Source: Streptomyces sp. B3I8
GTDB taxonomy: Bacteria > Actinomycetota > Actinomycetes > Streptomycetales > Streptomycetaceae
Assembly (NCBI RefSeq): GCF_030816915.1
Contig: NZ_JAUSYN010000002.1
Coordinates: 2,493,501-2,557,500 of the forward strand
Direction of reading: 5' to 3'
Length of the DNA stretch: 64,000 bases
In this document: one piece after another, positions 25,241-33,832 of the stretch
Numbering within the stretch: the first letter of the stretch is position 1
How the letters are laid out: each line of letters begins with the position of its first letter
The notes under the pieces: model-generated
The model's database searches: none
Told to the model about the DNA's origin: nothing
The model's input: the letters and a program-made list of their open reading frames with translations, nothing else
Position numbers and translations under genes: made by a program

Positions 25241-25807
25241 ATGACAGTGATGTACAGAGGACTCGTTCACGTACTGGCGTGGTCGCTCGCCACGGGCGCG
25301 GCGGTCACGCTGTCGTGGTGGGGTGTCCACACGGTCATGGCGGGGACCGCCTACGACCCGCCGCGCGCCCTGCCGATCACGGCCGTCGGCTCGACGCAGG
25401 AGGCGCGGGCACTGGCTTCCGCGACCAGCCGCCCGCGGAAGCCGACGAGAAGTCCGTCACCGTCCCGCGCGCCGAAGTCGCCCACGAAGCACGGCACTCC
25501 GGCCTCCCCCACCTCCTCCCCGTCCGCCCCGTCCTCCTCCGGCTCTCCCGCGCACTCGTCGCAGAGTTCGCCGCCGGCCTCGTCCGGGCAGGTCAAGGGC
25601 TACGACACCGCCGGCGGCCGGGTGGTGTTCGACATCGGCGAGACCTCCGCGACGCTGGTGTCCGCGACGCCGGGGGCCGGCTGGTCGATGCAGGTGTGGA
25701 AGACGGAGTCGTGGATCCGCGTGGAGTTCACCTCGGGCGCGGACAAGGTGTCGGTCTTCTGCACCTGGCACGACGGACCGCCGCACGTGGACATCGGCAC
25801 CTACTGA
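25241..25807 (+). CDS. Membrane-anchored exported protein with Ser/Pro linker, unknown role
   Basis: A 188-aa protein with one N-terminal membrane segment (VLAWSLATGAAVTLSWWGV), a long Ser/Pro/Lys low-complexity linker (about 58-118) and a compact C-terminal domain of about 70 residues rich in beta strands (GGRVVFDIGETSATLVSA, WIRVEFTSG, VSVFCTWHDGPPHV). The linker is typical of proteins that cross the thick wall. It is divergent from the two-component system with a 121-bp shared promoter region, so it may belong to that regulon or help sensing. GAGG precedes the ATG. No family is recognised. Confidence 0.75.
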   Translation: MTVMYRGLVHVLAWSLATGAAVTLSWWGVHTVMAGTAYDPPRALPITAVGSTQEARALASATSRPRKPTRSPSPSRAPKSPTKHGTPASPTSSPSAPSSSGSPAHSSQSSPPASSGQVKGYDTAGGRVVFDIGETSATLVSATPGAGWSMQVWKTESWIRVEFTSGADKVSVFCTWHDGPPHVDIGTY

Positions 25808-25836
25808 GGGGTCCGAGGGATCCGAGGAGTCCGTGC
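25807..25836. repeat. Short direct repeat at a convergent gene junction
   Basis: Three imperfect copies of GAGGGGTCC-type decamers follow the stop codon. No hairpin terminator of good quality was seen here. Confidence 0.45.
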
Positions 25837-25888
25837 GCGGTGGGTGCGGCCCCTTACGCGCCGGCCACCGGACGGTACCCGCCCCCCC

Positions 25889-26896
25889 TCAGTCGAACAC
25901 CGTCGGCGGCGGGGCCGGTGACGCCACCGCGTCCGCGTCCGTGACCGGGCGCGCGCCGCCGGTGAAGTCGGTGAGCGCCCTGCCGTGTTCGACCCGCGCG
26001 GAGTGCGGGTCCGAGGCCGCGCGGCGGGTGAGCTCGGCGACGGGCAACGGCACGTCGGAGGCGACGAGTATCGCGTTGCCGAAGCGCCGCCCGCGCAGCA
26101 CTGCCGGTTCCGCGACCAGTGCCAGCTCCGGAAAGACGGCCGCGGCCGTGGCGATCTGGCCGCGCAGATGGGTCAGCGGCGGACCGTCCGTGAGGTTCGC
26201 CGCGTACAGGCCGCCGGGGCGCACCACCCGGCGCGCGTCGACGAGGAACTCCGTCGAGGTGAGGTGGGCCGGTGTGCGGGCCCCGGCGAACACGTCGGCG
26301 AGGACGACGTCGGCCCAGTCGTCCGGCGTCCTGGCGAGTCCCTCGCGGGCGTCGAGGGTGCGGACGCGGATCCGCGCGCGGGGATCCAGCGGCAGCGTCT
26401 CGCGCACGAACCGCACCAGGGCGCCGTCGCGCTCGACGACCTGCTGGGTGGAGCGGGGCCGGGTGGCGGCGGTGTACCGGGCGAGGGTGAAGGCCCCACC
26501 GCCGAGGTGCAGCACGTGCAGTGGCCGGCCGGGCGGGGCGGCGAGGTCGATCACATGACCGAGGCGGCGCTGGTAGTCGAAGACGAGGCGGGTGGGGTCG
26601 TCGAGGTCGACGTGCGACTGCGGGGCGCCGTCGAGGAACAGGCTCCAGGAGCGGGGGCGGTCGCGGTCGGGCGTCAGCCGGGCCGATCCGCCGTCGACGC
26701 TCGCCCCGACCTCGGCGACCGCCCGCCGACCGCCGCCCCGGCCACTCGTCGGCGCCTCGGCCCGCGAGGCCTGCGAGGCTTTCGATGCCTGCGCGGCCTG
26801 CGCCGGACTCACGGCCTTCGAGGCCCTCGCCGCCTTCGCGGCCTTCGCGGCCTCCCCCCTCTTCGGGGCCTTCGCCGACCTCGCGCTTCTCGCCAT
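25889..26896 (-). CDS. Spermidine-synthase-like (class I SAM-fold) protein with Ala/Lys-rich tail
   Basis: A 335-aa protein. Residues from about 75 form a Rossmann-like fold of the spermidine synthase family: VLHLGGGAFTLARY matches the glycine-rich motif, VVERDGALVRF the acidic end of strand 2, RVRTLDAREGL and DVVLADVFAGARTP the later motifs. The first 55 residues are an Ala/Lys/Ser-rich repeat tail (KAAKAARASKA) like a histone H1 tail. Such solo family members in streptomycetes are often not polyamine synthases. ATG at 26896 has GGACGG just before it. It converges with the gene at 25241 and is downstream of the gene at 26994. Confidence 0.78.
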   Translation of the reverse strand: MARSARSAKAPKRGEAAKAAKAARASKAVSPAQAAQASKASQASRAEAPTSGRGGGRRAVAEVGASVDGGSARLTPDRDRPRSWSLFLDGAPQSHVDLDDPTRLVFDYQRRLGHVIDLAAPPGRPLHVLHLGGGAFTLARYTAATRPRSTQQVVERDGALVRFVRETLPLDPRARIRVRTLDAREGLARTPDDWADVVLADVFAGARTPAHLTSTEFLVDARRVVRPGGLYAANLTDGPPLTHLRGQIATAAAVFPELALVAEPAVLRGRRFGNAILVASDVPLPVAELTRRAASDPHSARVEHGRALTDFTGGARPVTDADAVASPAPPPTVFD

Positions 26897-26993
26897 CCGT
26901 CCATTATCGGTGCAGCCCGCCTCCCGCACCGAGGCGCCTCGCAGCCCTGCCGAAGCGCCCCTGGCGCCTACCGGCAGGCCCCGTCCGCGCGGC

Positions 26994-27425
26994 TCACCGG
27001 CAGCTGTCCGCCGCCCGGAGCAGTCGCGCGGCCTCGCCGAGCGCGTCCCGCAGCACCGCGGGGTCGGTGGCAGGCTCGGCGCCGCCCGGCGGCAGCAGCC
27101 AGCCGCCGCCCTCGCCGGCCGGTTCGGGCGCGGCCGGGGCCGTCCCCCCGCCGTCCGTCTGTGTACAGGTGCTGCCCGGCACGTCCCAGGCGTCCGCCGT
27201 CCCGGCCGGCACCAGGAAGCCGAGGGTGTCGCAGTCGTCGTCGTGCAGGACGGGTCCGACGCGGTCCCCGGTCCCGCGGCGCAGGATGTCCACGGCTTCC
27301 AGGCCCTGCCGCGCCGGTACGGTCACCACGTCGGGAACGTTCGGCGACGGCAGTGACCCATGTGACTCGAGTGGCTCGAATGACCCAAGTGACCCATGTG
27401 ACCTTCGGGGATCGATCCTCTTCAT
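26994..27425 (-). CDS. Small conserved protein, distantly like the gene at 36052 (primase-polymerase-type)
   Basis: A 143-aa cytoplasmic protein. The stretch VPDVVTVPARQGLEAVDIL ... GPVLHDDDCDTLGFLVPAGTA aligns by eye with FDVVNVPAVFGRGLLDRM ... GPVAVHRGRTLLFTAPGTA in the protein at 36052, a family that resembles the N-terminal part of bifunctional primase-polymerases. GGGAGG 5 bp before ATG 27425 fixes the start. The N-terminus contains a short repeated SHGSL segment from a direct repeat in the DNA. It is divergent from the HTH-TPR gene at 27678. No catalytic activity can be claimed. Confidence 0.68.
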   Translation of the reverse strand: MKRIDPRRSHGSLGSFEPLESHGSLPSPNVPDVVTVPARQGLEAVDILRRGTGDRVGPVLHDDDCDTLGFLVPAGTADAWDVPGSTCTQTDGGGTAPAAPEPAGEGGGWLLPPGGAEPATDPAVLRDALGEAARLLRAADSCR

Positions 27426-27677
27426 CCCGGCCTCCCACACGGCGTACCCCTCCTGACAGCTGAGTGGTCGGGAGTTCGGGCGGCTCCCGATCCGTGAGGT
27501 ACAACGCACGAGCCCGTCGACGGCTACGGCGCACACGCCTTCCGGAGGATGGCAGTTCATGGCAGATCCAGGATGAGATATCCGGTTTGTAGCCAAACCT
27601 CGCATGACGGCATCTGACGGACGGGTACGTTCATGCCCCGTCGGACGGTTCGACGGAGTGCGAGAGAGGGCCCGGCC

Positions 27678-29141
27678 ATGGCGTCGTCAGCGGTGACCTC
27701 GTCCCAGTCCCCCCTGCCACCGAGGCCGAACCTCGCCTTCCGGCAGTTGCGCGGGCAGCGCTCGCCGGGGGAGTTCGCGGCGGCGGTGCGGCGGGCCGCG
27801 CGGGAGATCGGCGAGCGGGTGAGCTGCGACGCCCGGTACATCGGACGGGTGGAGGCGGGGGAGATCCGCTGCCCCAACTACGCCTACGAACGGGTGTTCC
27901 TGCACATGTTCCCCGGCCGGGAACTGACCGACCTGGGGTTCGCCCCTCGCTCGTCCGTACGCGGCCGCTGCCCGCGCCCGGCCGCCGACGATCCCCCAGC
28001 CCCGCGACCCGATCCGCGGCCCGATCCGCGCCCCGGCCCGCACCGACCGAACCAAGAGGAGAGCGACGTGCAGCGTCGCGCATTCATGACCGGCGGCACC
28101 GCCACCGTGGCGGCCGTCTCCCTGACACCCCTGACGGCGATGACGCCCTGCGGTCCCGCTCCCGACGCCACGGCCGCCGCCGGACGCCCGGCCCGCCGCG
28201 CGGGCGCCGCCGAGGCCGACCTGCTGGAGGAGGCCGTACGGCGGATCCGGCTGCTCGACGACCGGCACGGCGCCGACGGCCTCCACCGGCACGCGGCCGT
28301 CCCGCTGTGCACCGCCTACGCCCTGCTCGACGCGGATACCGCACGCCGTTCGACGGCCGACCGGCTGTACGCGGCGGCGGGCGAGCTGGCCGTCTCGGTG
28401 GGCTGGCTGGCGCACGACTCGGGCCGCTTCGACGACGCGCGCTCGTACTACGCGGAGGCGCTGGCGACGGCCCGGATGGCCGGGAACCCGGCCCTGGAGT
28501 CACACGCCTTCTGCAACGCCTCGTTCCTGGCCCGGGACGCGGGCCGGCCCCGTGAGGCGGTGCGGGCGGCGCAGGCGGCCCAGCGGACGGCCCGGCCGCT
28601 GGGTTCGCACCGGCTGCTGTCGCTGCTGGCGCTGCGCGAGGCGGGCGGCTGGGCGGGGCTCGGCGACCGCGCGGCCTGTGAGCGTGCGCTGGCCCGCGCC
28701 CAGGCGCTCTTCGCGCGGGGTCCGGCGGCGGCGGACCCGGAGTGGATGTCCTTCTACGGCGAGGCCGAACTGGAGGGCCTGGAGGCGCAGTGCTGGTCGA
28801 CGCTGGGCGACTGGTCGCGGGCGGCCCGCCACGCCCACCGCGCGGTGCGCCTGCAGGACCCGCACTTCACGCGGAACATCGTCCTCTACACGGCGGAACT
28901 GGCGGACGACCTGGCCCGGGGCGGCCGGCCCGACGAGGCCGCGGCAGCCGGCCACCGCGTGCTCGACCTGCTGGGCGAGGTCCGGTCCGCCCGCGTGCGC
29001 ACCATGCTGTCCGGCACGACGCGGCTGCTCCTCCCCCACCGCAGGACGGCGGAGGTCGCGACGTTCCTCGACCGTCACGGCCCCGTTCCCGTGACCGACC
29101 GCGGTCCCGCTCCCGTCACCATCCCGCGTCCGACGCGCTGA
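27678..29141 (+). CDS. XRE-like HTH regulator with TPR repeats (NsdA-like)
   Basis: A 487-aa cytoplasmic regulator. The N-terminal 80 residues form a helix-turn-helix-like region (FRQLRGQRSPGEFAAAVRRA ... YIGRVEAGEIRCPNYAYERV). A Pro/Arg linker follows, then a long helical TPR-type region with repeated pairs such as ARSYYAEALATARMAG and REAVRAAQAAQRTA. This architecture is common in streptomycete regulators of development and antibiotics such as NsdA, but orthology is not claimed. ATG at 27678 is preferred, with GAGAGAGGG 7 bp upstream. It is divergent from the small gene at 26994. Confidence 0.78.
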   Translation: MASSAVTSSQSPLPPRPNLAFRQLRGQRSPGEFAAAVRRAAREIGERVSCDARYIGRVEAGEIRCPNYAYERVFLHMFPGRELTDLGFAPRSSVRGRCPRPAADDPPAPRPDPRPDPRPGPHRPNQEESDVQRRAFMTGGTATVAAVSLTPLTAMTPCGPAPDATAAAGRPARRAGAAEADLLEEAVRRIRLLDDRHGADGLHRHAAVPLCTAYALLDADTARRSTADRLYAAAGELAVSVGWLAHDSGRFDDARSYYAEALATARMAGNPALESHAFCNASFLARDAGRPREAVRAAQAAQRTARPLGSHRLLSLLALREAGGWAGLGDRAACERALARAQALFARGPAAADPEWMSFYGEAELEGLEAQCWSTLGDWSRAARHAHRAVRLQDPHFTRNIVLYTAELADDLARGGRPDEAAAAGHRVLDLLGEVRSARVRTMLSGTTRLLLPHRRTAEVATFLDRHGPVPVTDRGPAPVTIPRPTR

Positions 29142-29175
29142 GCGAGGACGTGCCCCGCCCCTCGGAAGACCGCCG

Positions 29176-29772
29176 TCACCCCGCCAAGTGCCCCACGTCG
29201 TTCCACGACTCGATCGCGGCCTCCCCGTACGCCCACCCCAGTACCGACAGCGACGCGGGGCTCAGCCGCACGCGCGCCCCGAACGACAGCGGCAGCCCCA
29301 GCCACCGCGCCCCGATCGCGCGCAGCACATGCCCGTGGGCGAACAGCACGACGTCCCGCTCCTGATCCCGTACCCAGGACACGACCTCGTCCGCCCGCGC
29401 GGACACCTCCGCCACCGCCTCGCCCCCGGGGACACCGTCGCGCCAGAGCAGCCATCCGGGCCGCATGCCCTGGATCTCGTCCGGCGTCATGCCCTCGTAG
29501 GCCCCGTAGTCCCACTCCAGGAGCGCGTCCCAGGGCTCGGCCCGGTCGCCGAGGCCGGCCAGTTCGCAGGTCTCACTCGCGCGCAGGAGCGGGCTCGTGC
29601 GCACCACGGCCCCGGGCAGACCGTCCAGCGGTGCCCGGTGCAGCCGTTCGCCCAGCGCCTTGGCCCCCTGCCGGCCCTCCTCGAGCAGCGGCACGTCCGT
29701 GCGACCCGTGTGCTTCCCGAGCAGGGACCATTCCGTCTGTCCGTGCCGGGCCAGCAGGATGCGCGGTGCCAT
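29176..29772 (-). CDS. Histidine phosphatase (phosphoglycerate-mutase-like)
   Basis: A 198-aa cytosolic phosphatase of the histidine acid phosphatase superfamily. The phospho-acceptor His sits in [11 protein letters not shown] near residue 10, the second Arg in [13 protein letters not shown], the catalytic Glu in [10 protein letters not shown] and the second His in [13 protein letters not shown]. All four are present, so it should be active on a small phosphoester. ATG at 29772 has GAAAGG 9 bp upstream. It converges with the HTH-TPR gene and is divergent from the PAP2 gene. The substrate is unknown. Confidence 0.87.
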   Translation of the reverse strand: MAPRILLARHGQTEWSLLGKHTGRTDVPLLEEGRQGAKALGERLHRAPLDGLPGAVVRTSPLLRASETCELAGLGDRAEPWDALLEWDYGAYEGMTPDEIQGMRPGWLLWRDGVPGGEAVAEVSARADEVVSWVRDQERDVVLFAHGHVLRAIGARWLGLPLSFGARVRLSPASLSVLGWAYGEAAIESWNDVGHLAG

Positions 29773-29995
29773 GAGGGGGGACCTTTCGCGACAGGGGAAG
29801 AGGCGGTTTCCTCCATCATCGCGCACCCTGCCGCAGGCCCCCCGGCCGCCTCCGACAGGGCCTTACGGGCAACCCGGAGGGCGATCCCCGCGTCTTGCAG
29901 TGCCGGGGGCACCCACGGCGACGTGCATCGGCACCGTAAGGTGGGCCGTCATGCCATCGGGCACCCGCAGCGACGAGAAGGGGGAGGGCGATCGG

Positions 29996-31078
29996 ATGGC
30001 GCAGACCGAATCGCCGGACATCGAGGCGGGTCCGCGGCCCGTGCCGGAGCGCGAGCAGCGCCCGCAGGTCCGGCCGCACCAGGACCGGGACCGGGGCCGG
30101 GACCAGGCCCCGGAGAAGCCCGCGCGGACCCGTGCCCGTTGGTGGACGGAACTGCCGCTGATCGTCGTGGTGTACGTCGCGTACTCGGCGGGACGGCTCA
30201 TAGTGCGCGGGGACGTGCCCGGTGCCGTCGACCACGGCCTGGCGATCCTGCGCGTCGAGAAGACCCTCCACATCAACGCCGAGCATCCGCTCAACCGGCT
30301 GTTCACGCAGCACGCCTGGGCCGGCGTCCCGGCCGACTTCTGGTACGCGTCGCTGCACTACATCGTCACCCCCGCGATCCTCGTGTGGATGTTCCGCGCG
30401 CACGCGGAGCAGTACCGCAGGGTCCGCACCTGGCTGATGACGTCCACGTTCCTCGGTCTGATCGGCTTCACGCTGCTGCCGACCTGCCCGCCCCGACTGC
30501 TGCACCCCGCCCACGGGTTCGTGGACACGATGGCGCAGTACAGCTCGTACGGCTGGTGGGGCGGCGAGGCGAGCGCGCCGCGCGGCATGGGCGGCATGAC
30601 GAACCAGTACGCGGCGATGCCGAGCCTGCACGTGGGCTGGGCGCTGTGGTGCGGGGTCATGCTGTGGCGCCACGGCCGCACGCCCGTGGCGAGGGTCGCG
30701 GGTGTCGCCTATCCGCTGCTCACCACGATCGTGGTCATGGGCACCGCCAACCACTACCTGCTCGACGCGGTCGCCGGGGCCGTCGTGATGGGCGTCGGGC
30801 TGCTGCTGGCCGGGCCGGTGATGCGGCTCGCCGCGGTGCTGCGCACGGTTCTCGCCGCGCGGCTGGCGCCGGTCGCCGCGGCCGTGCGCGGCGGCGGTTC
30901 CCCGATTGTCAGTGGCGGATGCCAGACTTCCGCGGGTGAGCGAATTCCCCGACAGCGCGAAACCCGCCACGGGCCGGGAGCCGAACCGGGTGCCGCCCCC
31001 GCGGACGCGGGGGACGGCGCCGCGGGTAGGGGTCTCCCCTACTCGAGCGCAGCCGAGAGTTTGGGGAATGCTGGCTGA
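29996..31078 (+). CDS. PAP2-family membrane lipid phosphatase/inositol phosphotransferase-like
   Basis: A 360-aa membrane protein. After a charged N-terminal tail of about 45 residues it has about six membrane helices. The PAP2 motifs are AMPSLHVGWALW (catalytic His) and GTANHYLLDAVAG (His and Asp), the arrangement of the Aur1/inositolphosphotransferase branch. It may act on undecaprenyl, phosphatidylinositol or another lipid phosphate. The ATG at 29996 has GGGAGGG upstream. The last 40 residues are hydrophilic and partly encoded by a dispersed hairpin element (31028-31068), so the C-terminus may be extended by it. It overlaps the nuclease gene downstream by 11 bp. Confidence 0.83.
   Translation: MAQTESPDIEAGPRPVPEREQRPQVRPHQDRDRGRDQAPEKPARTRARWWTELPLIVVVYVAYSAGRLIVRGDVPGAVDHGLAILRVEKTLHINAEHPLNRLFTQHAWAGVPADFWYASLHYIVTPAILVWMFRAHAEQYRRVRTWLMTSTFLGLIGFTLLPTCPPRLLHPAHGFVDTMAQYSSYGWWGGEASAPRGMGGMTNQYAAMPSLHVGWALWCGVMLWRHGRTPVARVAGVAYPLLTTIVVMGTANHYLLDAVAGAVVMGVGLLLAGPVMRLAAVLRTVLAARLAPVAAAVRGGGSPIVSGGCQTSAGERIPRQRETRHGPGAEPGAAPADAGDGAAGRGLPYSSAAESLGNAG
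31028..31068. repeat. Dispersed hairpin element over the PAP2/nuclease gene junction
   Basis: The same element as at 5098-5140 in inverse orientation: GGGGTCTCCCCTACTCGAGC followed by GCAGCCGAGAGTTTGGGG, with CTCGAG...CCGAGAG pairing. It lies inside the last PAP2 codons and directly before the nuclease start. Confidence 0.7.
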
Positions 31079-32228
31079 GCTGCGGGGCCCGGCCTTTCCC
31101 GTGCCGGGCGAGCCCCCACCGCAGCCCAAGGCGCTCGACGCCCGCGCGCTCGCCGCGCTGGCCGCCAACCCCGGCTGCGACCGGCGCGCGCTGCTCGACG
31201 GCGCGGGGGTGGACAAGGCGGCGCTGGCGGACGCGCTGGGTGCCCCGTCCTCCTTCGGACAGTCGCAGTTCGCCCTCACGCGGGGCAACGCGTTCGAGAA
31301 GCGGGTCAAGGCGGACGGTGGCGCGGAGCTGCTCCGGCTGGTGCACGAGAAGCTGGACCCGGCCGCCCCGCCCCCGGAGACCTCGTCCGTGCCGGACCTG
31401 ACCGCGGTCGGCCCGGCCGGACGCACGGAGCGTACGGCGCTGGCGCTGCGGGAGGCCGTCGAGGCGGGCGGCTGGACGCTGCTCGACCACCCGATGCTCG
31501 CACTCGACGTGGCCGGCTCCCCCGCCTTCCTGGAGCCGGACGCGGTGGTCGTCCATCCCGACGGGTCCTGGACGGTCGTGGAGATCAAGTCCTTCCCGAT
31601 GCTGGACGGCTCGGCCGACCCCGCCAAGGTGGGGGCCGCCGCGCGGCAGTCCGCGGTGTACGTGCTGGCGCTGGAGGAGGTCGCGGCGCGGCAGGATCCG
31701 GCGCCCGCGGTGCGCCACCGGATCCTGCTGGTCTGCCCGAAGGACTTCTCCAACCTGGCCACGGCCTCCGCGGTCGACGTGCGCAAGCAGCGGTCGGTGA
31801 CCCGACGGCAGCTCGCCCGGCTCACCCGCATCGAGGAGATCGCCGAGGCGCTCCCGGAGGGCACGTGTTTCGGCCTCGACCTGCCGCCGGAGCGGCTGAC
31901 CGCGGCCGTGGAGTCGGTGCCGGCGACGTACGCCCCGGAGTGCCTTTCCACGTGCGAGCTGGCGTTCCACTGCCGGGAGCGTGCGCGCGGGGCGGGTGCG
32001 GTGACGGCGCTCGGCCGGGCCGCGCGGGCGGAGCTGGGCGGCCTGTCGACGGTCGACGAGGTGCTCGCGGCGGCGCACGGCGAGGCGGGGGACCCCGCGG
32101 ATCCGGCGGTCGCCGCGTTGCGCCGTGCGGCGGACCTGCGGGCGGAGGCGCTGGCGTCGGCATCGGTATCCGTATCGGTACGGGCGTCGGGGCCGGGGTC
32201 GGGGTCGGGGGGAGCCGCATGTCGCTGA
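31068..32228 (+). CDS. RecB/Cas4-like PD-(D/E)XK nuclease with predicted Fe-S cysteines
   Basis: A 386-aa protein with a complete RecB-type nuclease core: Asp158 in FLEPDAVVVH, Glu172 and Lys174 in TVVEIKSFP, and the RecB-family Q-x3-Y as RQSAVYV (Gln194, Tyr198). Four cysteines fit the Cas4/AddB/Dna2 Fe-S pattern: Cys37 before the core (NPGCDRRALLD) and Cys292, Cys296, Cys302 after it (PECLSTCELAFHC). It should cut single-stranded DNA ends. The C-terminus is Ser/Val/Gly low-complexity. ATG at 31068 is chosen because a TTG 162 bp earlier would lie inside the PAP2 gene and the repeat. It overlaps the next gene by 10 bp and heads the nuclease-unknown-helicase operon. Confidence 0.78.
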   Translation: MLAELRGPAFPVPGEPPPQPKALDARALAALAANPGCDRRALLDGAGVDKAALADALGAPSSFGQSQFALTRGNAFEKRVKADGGAELLRLVHEKLDPAAPPPETSSVPDLTAVGPAGRTERTALALREAVEAGGWTLLDHPMLALDVAGSPAFLEPDAVVVHPDGSWTVVEIKSFPMLDGSADPAKVGAAARQSAVYVLALEEVAARQDPAPAVRHRILLVCPKDFSNLATASAVDVRKQRSVTRRQLARLTRIEEIAEALPEGTCFGLDLPPERLTAAVESVPATYAPECLSTCELAFHCRERARGAGAVTALGRAARAELGGLSTVDEVLAAAHGEAGDPADPAVAALRRAADLRAEALASASVSVSVRASGPGSGSGGAACR

Positions 32229-33832
32229 TGTCCACACTGGCCAGGCTGGAGGCCGTGCGGAGCGGGCGGGCGCAGGCGCTGGCGACCGTGCGGCACCGGC
32301 ACGTGTCCGCGCGGCCGCTGGTGTTCGTGCCGTTGACCACCGCCGGTGAGGCCGGTGCCCCGCTCGGAGCGCTCGTCGGCACCGAACGGGACGCGCCGCG
32401 ACTGCTCGTCGTGCCCCAGCCCCGCGACCGTGACCTGCGCTTCGCGTTCCTCGCCGAACTGGCCGACGTCGTCCTGCCGTACATCGACTCCTTCGCGGAC
32501 ACCGTGGAGCCCGCCGAGCGCACCGAGACCGACCCGGAGAGCGGCAAGCGGGTCAAGGTCGAGGTCGAGCTGTGCGCGGACGCGCCCCAGCTCGTCGTGC
32601 CGAGCCGGGCGGGCGTCGACTTCGTACGGCTGCTGGGCCGCTCCATGCGGTTCCGCCGCACCGCCGAGCAGGACCCGGAGGCCCCGCACCCCGCGCCGCC
32701 CCGCGTGCCGCTGCTGGGCCGCTGGCTCACGCACTTCGGGGAGCGGGCCAGGGTTCCCGGCTCCTCCCTGCTGCTCGCCCTCACCGAAGTGCTGTCCCGG
32801 CACTGGGCGACGGGCCAGAGCAACCTGGAGGACCAGCACCTGGGCGCACTGCTCGCCTGGATGGCCCCGCCGGAGGGGACGAGCGGCGCCGAGGCCGCCC
32901 TGCGCGCGGAGCTCGCCCGGGGCGCCGACGGGCAGCTCCTGCACCCGCCCGCGGGACCCGCCACCGACCCCGCCTTCGACAACAGACTGCTCGCTCCTGC
33001 CATCGAGCGCTACGACCGCGCCCGCATCCGGCTGGCCGCCGCCGAGGACGGCCTGGAGGCGGACGACCGGCTCGGCGAACTCACCGCCGCCGAGCGGGAG
33101 ATCCGCGCCCTGGTGGAGAGCCGCACGCGGCCCACCTGGGACACGGTGTGGCACGGCCTCGATGTGCTGCGGGCGCTCCCGGAGGGCGCGCACGTCGCCG
33201 ACCGCTGGACCCGGGACCGCTGGTCGTTCACCGGCCACCGCGACCGCGTGCTGGCCGGGGAGCCCCCGCAGCCGCGACTGGACGACGCGGTCACCGCCGC
33301 GAACAAGCTGGCCGCGCGCGAGCGCGAGCAGGCCCGGCTCGACGCCCAGGAGGCGCTGGACGACCCGCTGGTCATGGCCGGGCGGCGGCTGGCCGGGGAG
33401 GCGTTCGCCGGTGAGGTCGTCGAGGTGGTACGGGCGTACAGCGAGAGCAGGCGGCCGAGCCCGCGCCCGCTGGTGACCGTCCGCACGGACGACCGGCCGC
33501 ACCTCGGGGAGCGCGCCAAGGTGTACCGCTCGCTGGGCGGCAAGCCGCAGACCGCGGAGTTCGTGGGCCTCGCGGAGGAGGAGGGGACGGCCGAGGTGCT
33601 CGTCACGCTGCGCGTGCTGGACAAGATGGGCCGGGGGCGGGAGCCCGAGGAGGGGTCGGTGCCCGAGAAGGGCGACCGGCTCTGCTTCACCCTGTTCGAA
33701 CACGAGCAGCGCGGCGGAGCGAAGCTGCCGGACCCGGAGGACACCCCGTGGACGCACGGCGGCCCGCCGGGCGAGTCCGCGGCCACGACGGCGCAGCGAC
33801 CGGACACGGTGACCGAGGAGGACATCCTGTGA
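32219..33832 (+). CDS. Unknown middle component of the nuclease-helicase operon
   Basis: A 537-aa soluble protein with no recognised catalytic motif. Residues up to about 100 look like a mixed alpha/beta domain (RPLVFVPLTT, RLLVVPQPRDRDLRF); the middle (about 150-400) is mostly helical and charged; the last 110 residues contain strand-rich segments (KVYRSLGGKPQTAEFVGLAE, AEVLVTLRVLDKMGRG, GDRLCFTLFEHEQ) that could form a small beta barrel like domain 1B of Upf1/Dna2 helicases. GGGGGGAG precedes the ATG at 32219. It overlaps the nuclease gene upstream and the helicase gene downstream, so all three should be made together. The barrel idea is inference. Confidence 0.8.
   Translation: MSLMSTLARLEAVRSGRAQALATVRHRHVSARPLVFVPLTTAGEAGAPLGALVGTERDAPRLLVVPQPRDRDLRFAFLAELADVVLPYIDSFADTVEPAERTETDPESGKRVKVEVELCADAPQLVVPSRAGVDFVRLLGRSMRFRRTAEQDPEAPHPAPPRVPLLGRWLTHFGERARVPGSSLLLALTEVLSRHWATGQSNLEDQHLGALLAWMAPPEGTSGAEAALRAELARGADGQLLHPPAGPATDPAFDNRLLAPAIERYDRARIRLAAAEDGLEADDRLGELTAAEREIRALVESRTRPTWDTVWHGLDVLRALPEGAHVADRWTRDRWSFTGHRDRVLAGEPPQPRLDDAVTAANKLAAREREQARLDAQEALDDPLVMAGRRLAGEAFAGEVVEVVRAYSESRRPSPRPLVTVRTDDRPHLGERAKVYRSLGGKPQTAEFVGLAEEEGTAEVLVTLRVLDKMGRGREPEEGSVPEKGDRLCFTLFEHEQRGGAKLPDPEDTPWTHGGPPGESAATTAQRPDTVTEEDIL

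Noticed and set aside
29816..33757. 1313-aa open frame on the minus strand
   Set aside because: Antisense to PAP2, nuclease and middle-component genes, which have domain motifs, ribosome binding sites and overlaps; the antisense product has none.
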